From JAKAKT01 sp041305385 (GTDB lineage Archaea; Micrarchaeota; Micrarchaeia; Burarchaeales; JAKAKT01): a DNA stretch of 42,152 bases. Within the stretch, counting starts at the first letter, position 1. Each line of letters begins with the position of its first letter. The stretch spans positions 1-42,152 of the forward strand of contig JBFYLO010000078.1 of the NCBI GenBank assembly GCA_041305385.1, read 5' to 3'. The position numbers were made by a program, and so were the translations under genes. Of this stretch, positions 6,264 to 12,835 are shown one piece after another. The notes beneath the pieces were generated by a model. The model did no database searches and was not told the origin of the DNA. It worked only from the letters and a program-made list of their open reading frames with translations.

Positions 6264-8822
6264 TCACGTCTGCGGCGCAGGGCCTTTCCTCATCACTGTT
6301 TTTCCCTTAGACGTCAGCCTGTAGAACACCCACTTCCTGCCTTCAGCTTCCTCCTTCGAGACCAGGCCGCTTTCAACGAGCCTGTCGAGATGTTCGGATA
6401 TCGTCGCCTTGCTTTTCCCGAGCCTTTCGCTTATGAAGGTCGGGGTCCTTCCCCCATCTCCGTCCTCAAGGACCTTCAATATGCCTATCCTCGTGTCAGA
6501 GGAAAGGGCCTTGTACAGCTGCGCGTCCTCCCCGCTTTCCGATGGCCTCTGAATCTGGTCATGGGGCCTTGAGATGATTATGTAAGCTGCAGCCGCAATC
6601 CCGAAAAGCAGGAGGACTGCAAGAGGAAGCAAAGTCGCCATTGAGGACCACCAACCACGTTCGTCCCCGCCATCGGTCGCAGTTTCCTCACCAGACCCAG
6701 TTGCAGTTACTGATTCCGCCCCAATCCCGCTGCCTCCCACCATCTGCCCTGGCGGATTTTCAGGGCCTGAGCCCACATTTCCTGTTCCCACCACCATGAT
6801 TGCCCTATCCATGCAGAGCTGTATCGTATCTCCGACGGAGAGGTAGCGGGCAACCTGGGAGTCCGAGGCAAGGGAGAAGTATTCATCCGAACCGAATTGC
6901 ACCTCTTGGTCCACCCCCTCACCGCATGAAGTGTCTTTCCAAGTCCCCCCTACTGAAACGAATGTCTTGTCGTCAACTGTTTTCGTCTGCGGGGGAGAGT
7001 AGGAATAGCTATCAGTTGCCTTGTAGGCCGCAGCAGTCGTCATCTCGTTCGCATGTATCCCCCAGCCTCCAACAGCATCGGCGATTCCTAGTTTCCTCTC
7101 CTCCCTCTGGCCCTGCTCGTTAACCGCAACATAGGAGGTGTAAGGAGAGGGGAGGCCGTATTTCGTGGCAAGGGCAACGGCCTGTTCGCGAAGCGCCGCG
7201 GTCTCGCCCTCCAGACTTATGGTATCCAGCAAATAACCGAGCTTCCTGGCAGCCCAGGTCCTCTCTACGAAATAGTTGGAATCGCCCTCAGGAAGGGTTA
7301 TGGGATACTCGAAAGTTTTCTCTGCCCAAGAGACTTTCCCAGTCACTTTCACCGTTGCGCTTCCAGAGCCCAAGTATTTCCCCACAACCACAATCTGGCT
7401 TCCGTAGAATATATCCGGCACTTTCTTTGGATACATGTCATTGAATGAAACCCCACTCCCGATGAGCTCCACCTTGACATCGTGGAGCAGGGGCTTCGAT
7501 ATCTTGTTGTAGAACACAGTGAGGCTCGACTCGAGCTCCGAGTCCGAGCGGATGTATGTGGGCATCCCGTCCCCGTGCTCGTTCGAAATCCTGTCGAGGA
7601 GCTCGAAGTCTATGTCTGCCCCCACCCCGAACGGGAATATCCTGCAGTCGCATCCTGTTATTGCCTCCATTATGCTCCTCGTGGTGTGCCCGGTGGTGTC
7701 CTCCCCATCAGTCAAGAGGACTATGATGTGCATCCTCCCATCGTCTGAGAACTGCTTCGACGCCAGGGCGAGGGCGTCCTGGATGTTTGTGGCCCCAGTC
7801 GCCTCAAGGCCATTGACAAATTTCTTCGCATCGTCAATTGAATCTGTTCCATAAAGCAAATTCGAGCGGTCTCCTGCGAGTCCGCCAGAATAGGAATTCG
7901 TTTCACTCGAGAATGCAATTATGCTGAACCTGTCGCCTGAGGCGAGCCCGCCGAGCCCGTATTCGAGCGCACCCTTCGCCTGCTCGATTTTCGAGCCGGT
8001 CATGCTTCCCGAGGTGTCAATGACATAAACAGTGTCCTTCGGGACAGACTCGATTTCCGGAGAAGAGGGATAGATGAACAGCATGAAATAGCCGTCGCTT
8101 CCAATCTTCTTGTTCGCAATCGCCTTCACATCGTAGTCGCGGTCAGTCACACCATAGAAGAGCTGGAAGTCCCTGTCAGGGATTTCCTTCGAGTAGTAGC
8201 GAACGAGGGCCTCTTTCGGGTTTGTGCGAGTAATTGAAACGTTATGCGTCGGGGATAAAACAAACCCAATCTCCCCAGCTGCCTTTATCCTAATCTGAAT
8301 GTCAACAGGGTCTATCGGTCTAGTGGTGTACCTTTCTGGGCTCAGCGGGTAGAAGACATGGTAGGTCCCGGAGCTCTGCTTTATCACCTGCTCATAGGAG
8401 ATTTGAACCCTCACTTTTGCATGCCTCTTCAGGTAAACTTCCGCAGAGAACGTATCCTGGCCGGAGTATTCGAGAAGCGAGGCATCCCCCCTTTCGCGCA
8501 CATATTGCTGGTAAAGGTCGCGGGCCTCCTCCTTCCCCATCATCCGCCCCTCGATCACCTTTCCATCAACGACTATCTGGAAGTTCTTTATCGAGCCTGC
8601 CGGGACAGGGAAAACATAGGTTCCCTCGATGTCCCTCGGCCCCTCGTTGATGAACTCCTGGTCCACGAAATAATTTGCGTAGGTGTCGTCCACAGTGATA
8701 TTGACATAGTGGTTCAGGACGAGCGGGTATGGGTCGTCATGATGGGGCGGAATAATCATCCCATCGGCAAATGAGAGAAACGGAAGCAGAAGAAAGAACA
8801 ATAGCAACTTTTCAGCTCGCAT
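6264..8822 (-). CDS. Membrane protein with extracellular VIT-VWA domains and cytoplasmic ArsR-type HTH
   Basis: 852 aa. The ATG at 8822 is preferred over TTG at 8828 because GGTGAT sits 5 nt upstream. Order: signal peptide (1-19); VIT domain (~35-160); VWA domain (~260-440) with intact MIDAS residues DTSGS (269-273), the GATNI threonine and TDGED (~371); a further beta-rich region (~445-525) and a linker; a Gly/Ser/Thr-rich stalk (~680-725); one transmembrane helix (~728-751); and an ArsR-like winged helix (~766-848; LYKALSSDTRIGILKVL, KATISEHLDRLVESGLV, RKWVFYRLTSKG). VIT-VWA pairs are known from inter-alpha-trypsin inhibitor and bacterial surface proteins. Fusion through a membrane helix to a DNA-binding domain suggests a one-component receptor-regulator, which is inference. 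Stop codon lies 2 nt from the convergent minD-like gene. Confidence 0.9.
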   Translation of the reverse strand: MRAEKLLLFFLLLPFLSFADGMIIPPHHDDPYPLVLNHYVNITVDDTYANYFVDQEFINEGPRDIEGTYVFPVPAGSIKNFQIVVDGKVIEGRMMGKEEARDLYQQYVRERGDASLLEYSGQDTFSAEVYLKRHAKVRVQISYEQVIKQSSGTYHVFYPLSPERYTTRPIDPVDIQIRIKAAGEIGFVLSPTHNVSITRTNPKEALVRYYSKEIPDRDFQLFYGVTDRDYDVKAIANKKIGSDGYFMLFIYPSSPEIESVPKDTVYVIDTSGSMTGSKIEQAKGALEYGLGGLASGDRFSIIAFSSETNSYSGGLAGDRSNLLYGTDSIDDAKKFVNGLEATGATNIQDALALASKQFSDDGRMHIIVLLTDGEDTTGHTTRSIMEAITGCDCRIFPFGVGADIDFELLDRISNEHGDGMPTYIRSDSELESSLTVFYNKISKPLLHDVKVELIGSGVSFNDMYPKKVPDIFYGSQIVVVGKYLGSGSATVKVTGKVSWAEKTFEYPITLPEGDSNYFVERTWAARKLGYLLDTISLEGETAALREQAVALATKYGLPSPYTSYVAVNEQGQREERKLGIADAVGGWGIHANEMTTAAAYKATDSYSYSPPQTKTVDDKTFVSVGGTWKDTSCGEGVDQEVQFGSDEYFSLASDSQVARYLSVGDTIQLCMDRAIMVVGTGNVGSGPENPPGQMVGGSGIGAESVTATGSGEETATDGGDERGWWSSMATLLPLAVLLLFGIAAAAYIIISRPHDQIQRPSESGEDAQLYKALSSDTRIGILKVLEDGDGGRTPTFISERLGKSKATISEHLDRLVESGLVSKEEAEGRKWVFYRLTSKGKTVMRKGPAPQT

Positions 8823-8851
8823 GGACAATCACCGAATAGTTGCCTCCTCGA

Positions 8852-8863
8852 GGATTTAAATTG
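8852..8863 (-). promoter_or_regulatory. TATA-like box for the VIT-VWA-ArsR gene
   Basis: On the minus strand AATTTAAATCC lies about 30-40 nt upstream of the ATG at 8822, a reasonable TATA position for a short leader carrying the GGTGAT ribosome binding site. Confidence 0.45.
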
Positions 8864-8872
8864 GTTGCGATA

Positions 8873-8894
8873 TTGTTCGGCCCGGGCCGAACAA
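8873..8894. repeat. 22-bp perfect palindrome upstream of the receptor gene
   Basis: GTTCGGCCCGGGCCGAAC plus two flanking T/A pairs is fully self-complementary, about 50 bp upstream of the receptor start and just beyond its TATA-like box. It could be an operator, possibly for the receptor's own ArsR domain, or a very stable hairpin. The remaining gap to 9026 holds several GC-rich imperfect dyads but no credible ORF. Confidence 0.5.
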
Positions 8895-9026
8895 AATTCA
8901 GCAATATAAACAATTATACGAAACGACTCACCCGAGCGAATTATGATTGCCGTTTCCTAGGGCGGGGTGTCGGGTGCGAACAGTGTCCAAGTTCGCGTGT
9001 GCGAAAGGTTGTAGTTTGCTATGAAC

Positions 9027-9644
9027 TTACTCGGCGTTCCTGACCACAAACCACATTCTCTGGAGAACAGTTACCACTGCAAGCACCGAGGCGAGCGCAA
9101 TGGCCTGCACCAGATACATTTCACTCCAGAAGCTTGCGACCATTCCCAGGAAAACCAGGACCAGCCTCTCAGGCCTCTCGAGAATCCCGCCCATTTTCCT
9201 CAGCTTCTTCGGGTCAGTGACGACCTTCCGGTGGTCTGCATAAGCCCTCGCATAGCTCGTGAGCACTGTTCCAGCGAAGAGAAGGAGGGAGACCCAGACA
9301 AAGGCAGGGGCATAGTAATCCGGAAGCGCATAGAGCATCAAACCAAAGAGGAGAAGGGCCTCCACGAGCCTGTCGAACATTCCATCCAGGTAAGCCCCGA
9401 GGCTCGAGACGCTTCCCGTGACTCTCGCAACCCCGCCATCGATTCCATCAATGAGCGCCGAAGCTGCAAAAAAGGCGAGCGCATAGTCCATCCGATGCCA
9501 GCTGGCGAGAGAAACGAAGCCAGCAATCGCAGGGACGATTGACAGGACGGTCCACTGGTTCGGGGTCAGAGGAATTTTCGAGAAGAACAGCCCCAGCCTT
9601 ATCCCGACCCGCTCCGAAAATCCAGAATAGTTTCCCTTAATCAT
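9027..9644 (-). CDS. CDP-alcohol phosphatidyltransferase, probable archaetidylinositol-phosphate synthase
   Basis: 205 aa, typical length, with several transmembrane helices. The full catalytic motif D66-x2-D69-G70-x2-A73-R74-x8-G83-x3-D87-x3-D91 is present (IDGIDGGVAR...G...D...D). The enzyme transfers the diphosphate-linked lipid from CDP-archaeol to an alcohol headgroup in the membrane. The same operon begins with myo-inositol-phosphate synthase, so inositol phosphate is the likely acceptor, making archaetidylinositol phosphate. Glycerol-phosphate or serine acceptors cannot be excluded from sequence alone. The start follows GGGTGAT by 5 nt. Confidence 0.85.
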   Translation of the reverse strand: MIKGNYSGFSERVGIRLGLFFSKIPLTPNQWTVLSIVPAIAGFVSLASWHRMDYALAFFAASALIDGIDGGVARVTGSVSSLGAYLDGMFDRLVEALLLFGLMLYALPDYYAPAFVWVSLLLFAGTVLTSYARAYADHRKVVTDPKKLRKMGGILERPERLVLVFLGMVASFWSEMYLVQAIALASVLAVVTVLQRMWFVVRNAE

Positions 9645-9658
9645 CCCATATCACCCGC

Positions 9659-9706
9659 TCAGCTCACGAGCACCGCGGCCAAACCGTAAGCAATCCACGT
9701 TTCCAT
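9659..9706 (-). pseudogene. Remnant of a duplicated DMT-type gene start
   Basis: A 15-codon frame with its own GGGGTGA ribosome binding site encodes METWIAYGLAAVLVS and then stops. The adjacent membrane-protein gene begins METWMLYGLLTALFLGVSSV. The shared METW-x-x-YGL start indicates that a second copy once stood here and was deleted down to its first codons. It sits between the DMT gene and the phosphatidyltransferase gene. Alternatively it is a small translated spacer ORF that couples translation. Confidence 0.55.
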
Positions 9707-9710
9707 TTTT

Positions 9711-10154
9711 TCACCCCAACATCGATGCCCCGAGAATCACGAGGCAGGCCCCGACAACAGTTTTCCATATCTGCCCAGGGTTCGGCAGCTCGTTGAGGAA
9801 CAGTATCCCGATTACGACCACGACAAGCGCGCTCGTGTTCATCAGGGGTACAAGCTTCGATGCATCCGCTCCCAGAGAAAATCCGTTATAGAGGAAAATC
9901 GACGCCACTGCCCAGAGAACCCCGCTAGCAATCGCGATTCCCATTGCCTCCTTCCCATAGGGGAGCGACACCTGGAAGTTATTCGAGACGATGAAGTATG
10001 GCACGAAGACAATTGCCGCGCCAAGCAGGACGAAAACCGCAACTGCATGCGGGGGGACGTTGTGGCTGTCCGGATTTCCGGCTACTTTGAGAAGCACGGA
10101 TGAAACCCCGAGAAAGAGGGCAGTCAACAATCCGTAAAGCATCCAGGTCTCCAT
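9711..10154 (-). CDS. EamA/DMT-type small membrane protein
   Basis: 147 aa with four to five transmembrane helices (residues ~3-25, ~38-57, ~73-92, ~105-123, ~130-147). The pattern SSVLLKVAG near the start and the final GAxLVILGAS resemble one EamA repeat. Most EamA transporters have two repeats (~300 aa), so this is a single-repeat form that would act as a dimer, as in small DMT proteins. Being sandwiched between ino1 and the phosphatidyltransferase gene suggests a lipid- or inositol-related transport role (inference). The ribosome binding site is GGTGGT. Confidence 0.75.
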   Translation of the reverse strand: METWMLYGLLTALFLGVSSVLLKVAGNPDSHNVPPHAVAVFVLLGAAIVFVPYFIVSNNFQVSLPYGKEAMGIAIASGVLWAVASIFLYNGFSLGADASKLVPLMNTSALVVVVIGILFLNELPNPGQIWKTVVGACLVILGASMLG

Positions 10155-10210
10155 AATACCACCAACGGCCTGCGCAAACCAACAGGCTCCAGAGCCAAGC
10201 GCAGTTCAGT

Positions 10211-11356
10211 TCACCTATCCCTCTCGCCGGATATAAACTCTTCGACCATCCTTCTTGCCACATCATCCGGGTATTGGATGGGCGGGGACTTCATCAGGTA
10301 CGCGGCGCCGCTTATCATCCGCCCGCCTATCCCGCGGTCAAGGCCGAGCTTGCAGAGCCTCACCGCGTCAACAATTATGCCCGCCGAATTCGGGGAGTCT
10401 ATGACATCAAGCCTCAAGTCGATGACGAGCGGAGTTCCCCCGAAGTTCTCCCCCTCGAGCCTTATGAACGCTATCTTGTTGTCGTCGAGCCACGGGACAT
10501 AATCGCTGGGGCCAATGGTCACCTTCTCTGGGTCGAGCGGGGTTTTCAGGATGCTCTGCACCGCCTGCGTCTTGCTTATCTTTTTCGAAATCAGCCTCGA
10601 GCGCTCGAGCATGTTCTTGAAATCGGTGTTCCCGCCGACATTGAGCTGGTAGGTCTGCTTCAGGCGCACCCCGCGCTCCAGGAAGAGCCTCGCGAGCTGC
10701 CTGTGGACAATGGTTGCCCCCACCACGCTCTTCACGTCATCCCCGAGAATCGGGAGCTTCTTCGCCTCGAACTTCTCGGACCACGTGCTGTCGGAGCTTA
10801 TGAACACAGGCATCGCATTCACAAACGCGCAGCCGGCATCGAGCACCTCCTGTGCATAGAACCTGACCGCCTGCTCTGAGCCGACGGGGAGATAGTTCAC
10901 CACAATCTCCGCCCCGGCATCCTCCAGCTCCCTCCTGACGTTGCAGGGCTTCTGGCCCGGGTCTACGAGGAACTTTTCCTTGGTGGTTTCCGCAACTCCG
11001 TCTAGGACCGGCCCCTTCCTCACTTTCACCCCGAGCTTCGGCACATCGGAGAATCTTATTGTGCAGTTAGGGGGGGAGAAGACCGCTTCGCCGACGTCCT
11101 TTCCCACCTTCCGCTTGTCGATGTCAAAGGCGGCAACGACCTCTATGTCCGAGAGCTTGTACCCCCCGATGACATTGTGCATGAGCCCAGGTGTCGGGGG
11201 AGAATTGCCGTCGATGTTCTTGTAGTACTCGAGCCCCTGCATGAACGAGGAGCAGCAGTTTCCTATCCCAATGATTCCGAGTTTTATTTTCTTATTGGAA
11301 CTCGCTTCGCTCGTTCCAATTCTGCCAAATTTTTTTTCAAAATTTGTCATTCCCAT
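10211..11356 (-). CDS. ino1: myo-Inositol-1-phosphate synthase
   Basis: Converts glucose-6-phosphate to inositol phosphate using tightly bound NAD+. About 381 aa from the ATG at 11356, which has AGGTG 6 nt upstream (ATG at 11350 is also possible). Rossmann motif GIIGIGNCCSSFMQG (~28-42); family signatures VNYLPVGSEQA, LNVGGNTDF, SDYVPWLDDNK, ENFGGTP and DSPNSAG with downstream Lys residues. It heads an operon with a DMT protein and a CDP-alcohol phosphatidyltransferase, so its product probably becomes a lipid headgroup. Oddity: the first ~20 residues (TNFEKKFGRIGTSEASSN) lie inside dispersed repeat copy R2 and are not part of the family core, which starts at KIKLGIIG. Confidence 0.92.
   Translation of the reverse strand: MGMTNFEKKFGRIGTSEASSNKKIKLGIIGIGNCCSSFMQGLEYYKNIDGNSPPTPGLMHNVIGGYKLSDIEVVAAFDIDKRKVGKDVGEAVFSPPNCTIRFSDVPKLGVKVRKGPVLDGVAETTKEKFLVDPGQKPCNVRRELEDAGAEIVVNYLPVGSEQAVRFYAQEVLDAGCAFVNAMPVFISSDSTWSEKFEAKKLPILGDDVKSVVGATIVHRQLARLFLERGVRLKQTYQLNVGGNTDFKNMLERSRLISKKISKTQAVQSILKTPLDPEKVTIGPSDYVPWLDDNKIAFIRLEGENFGGTPLVIDLRLDVIDSPNSAGIIVDAVRLCKLGLDRGIGGRMISGAAYLMKSPPIQYPDDVARRMVEEFISGERDR
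11294..11348. repeat. Dispersed palindromic repeat, copy R2, within the 5' coding end of ino1
   Basis: Hairpin ATTGGAAC...GTTCCAAT followed by CAAATTTT...AAAATTTG. It aligns with R3: both carry TCGCTT-C/T-GCTCGTTCCAAT, then an AAATTT hairpin. The repeat is translated on the minus strand as the extra N-terminus of ino1, so it probably inserted at or grew into the gene start. Confidence 0.65.
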
Positions 11357-11365
11357 TGTGCCCAC

Positions 11366-11387
11366 CTATTTAATCCGTATTAAATAG
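11366..11387. promoter_or_regulatory. Palindromic operator between ino1 and the PadR-like regulator
   Basis: Arms CTATTTAAT and ATTAAATAG (9 bp) are separated by CCGT. On the minus strand the right arm provides a TATA-like box ~25 nt upstream of the ino1 ATG at 11356, so protein binding here would block ino1 transcription. The adjacent divergent winged-helix gene is the obvious candidate ligand (inference). Confidence 0.55.
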
Positions 11388-11397
11388 TTTATGAGAA

Positions 11398-11408
11398 TTA
11401 AATATTTA
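11398..11408 (+). promoter_or_regulatory. TATA box of the PadR-like gene
   Basis: ATTAAATATTTAA lies 25-35 nt before the ATG at 11433. The position implies a very short leader. Confidence 0.45.
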
Positions 11409-11432
11409 AACCTTGCAGGTGCGAATAATGCC

Positions 11433-11744
11433 ATGGCCGGGGACGCGCGCCCAATCACCAGGCTCAGGCGCAGCCTAACTACCGAGAACCTGTGGCTCTA
11501 CATACTGTCGACCCTTCGGCGGAAGCGGACCTATGCCTACGCCCTCAACTCCCAGATTGAGGAGCGTTTCGGCTGGAGGCCGGGCCTCATCACCAGCTAC
11601 CTCGTTTTCTACAAGCTCGAGGCCGAGGCCCTCATCACCTCCAAATACGACGAAAGGAGGAAATATTACGAGATTACCCCCAAGGGGAGGGCGGCGCTGA
11701 AGCAAGGCAAGGGCCTGATGGCGAAGCTTGCAAAGAAGCTCTAG
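11433..11744 (+). CDS. PadR-like winged-helix transcriptional regulator
   Basis: 103 aa from the ATG at 11433 (AGGTG 11 nt upstream; the ATG at 11391 would be inside the promoter). Residues ~18-95 form a winged helix: NLWLYILSTLRRKRTYAYAL, then QIEERFGWRPGLITSYLVFYKLEAEALIT with the recognition helix, then the wing KYDERRKYYEITPKGRAAL typical of PadR proteins. The usual C-terminal dimerisation helix is reduced to a short basic tail. Ligand unknown. Divergent from the inositol-lipid operon across a perfect palindrome, so a regulator of that operon is likely (inference). Confidence 0.8.
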   Translation: MAGDARPITRLRRSLTTENLWLYILSTLRRKRTYAYALNSQIEERFGWRPGLITSYLVFYKLEAEALITSKYDERRKYYEITPKGRAALKQGKGLMAKLAKKL

Positions 11745-11765
11745 GGCTTCGTACAAATCTCAAAC

Positions 11766-12728
11766 TCAAATAACTTCCTTGCTCGGATAGACGTAGTCCC
11801 CGCTCATGATGGTAGACTCTATGTTGAGAATTACCCCAGAAAACTTCTCTTCCATGTCATCTATCAGCCGTGCATATTCCTCGTAGCTCTTTACGAGCAC
11901 TTCCAGCTCCATCTCCCAGGGTGCAAAAGTTCTCAAGAAATGGATTATGTTGGGCTTATTCTTAACGTAATCCACGAAGGCCTTTTCCTCATCTTCGCTC
12001 AGATTACTGAAGTATACGAAGGTTTTGAAGAGCTCATACCCTAAGAGATTGAAATCTATGGCTCCCCTGTAAAACACAATGAAACCGCTCTGTTCCATTC
12101 GCTTTATTCTACTTTTTATGGTCTCGGGATTCGAATTCAACATTCTCGCGAGCTTTACGAGCTTCGTTCTGGCGTTTTTGAATAGGAGCCTTATGATTCC
12201 TTTATCCAAGTCATCTATCTCAAAACTTCCCGGATCTCCGAATATCCGTATCATCTCCACCTTTTCGTTATCCCAGAATTTTTTGGACATGACAAGTGCA
12301 TCTACAATGGATGCCGTGTAGCTGCTCAATATGAGGTCCCCGAATTTTGAGAAAATCTTCTGCCTCAGCCTGTAGAACTCCGAATTATTTCTTGCGAAAA
12401 ACGTAATGCCCACGTGCCACACCCCTGCCCCGATGCCGAGCCAGAATACCGTTTTTTCACTCTTTATGAATCTGAGAAAATCCTTCCTCTCCCCAGGCTT
12501 GTTTTTTAGTTTAAGATAAAGCTTGTAAGTCTGATACCCCAACACCGTGGGGTCTATCCAAACAGAATAACCAGTTATAATCCCCCGTTCTTCCAGCTGC
12601 CGTATTCTATATCTGACAGACTCTTTCGACCTACCTACCCGTTTCGCCAGCGTGGTCTCCGGCACCCTTGCGTCCACATCCAGGTGGAAGAGAATCCTTT
12701 CATCTACTTCATCCAATCCAAGAGCCAT
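11766..12728 (-). CDS. Tandem double Lrp/AsnC-family regulator
   Basis: 320 aa, twice the normal Lrp length. The first HTH is at residues ~5-55 (LDEVDERILFHLDVDAR, TTLAKRVGRSKESVRYRIRQLEERGII), followed by a ligand-binding-like region to ~160. A second HTH is at ~172-222 (IDDLDKGIIRLLFKNAR, LVKLARMLNSNPETIKSRIKRMEQSGFI), followed by another such region to the end. Both HTHs keep the Lrp pattern with Arg/Lys-rich recognition helices, so one chain may mimic a dimer. It diverges from the duplicated Cys-rich gene across 107 bp of AT-rich promoter DNA, suggesting it controls that gene and itself (inference). Confidence 0.85.
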   Translation of the reverse strand: MALGLDEVDERILFHLDVDARVPETTLAKRVGRSKESVRYRIRQLEERGIITGYSVWIDPTVLGYQTYKLYLKLKNKPGERKDFLRFIKSEKTVFWLGIGAGVWHVGITFFARNNSEFYRLRQKIFSKFGDLILSSYTASIVDALVMSKKFWDNEKVEMIRIFGDPGSFEIDDLDKGIIRLLFKNARTKLVKLARMLNSNPETIKSRIKRMEQSGFIVFYRGAIDFNLLGYELFKTFVYFSNLSEDEEKAFVDYVKNKPNIIHFLRTFAPWEMELEVLVKSYEEYARLIDDMEEKFSGVILNIESTIMSGDYVYPSKEVI

Positions 12729-12790
12729 AATTAGTAAAAAACAAACAAAATTTAAATATTTTTCTATTTTTTTCCTAAAAAAATCTGATA

Positions 12791-12800
12791 ATTTTTATAT
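12791..12800 (+). promoter_or_regulatory. TATA box of the duplicated Cys-rich gene
   Basis: ATTTTTATAT stands 36-45 nt before the ATG at 12836, giving a leader of about 10 nt. The surrounding 12729-12835 is extremely AT-rich and must also hold the promoter of the divergent Lrp-type gene. Confidence 0.5.
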
Positions 12801-12835
12801 TTCACTTTATTGAAATATCTACATTTGGTATAACC

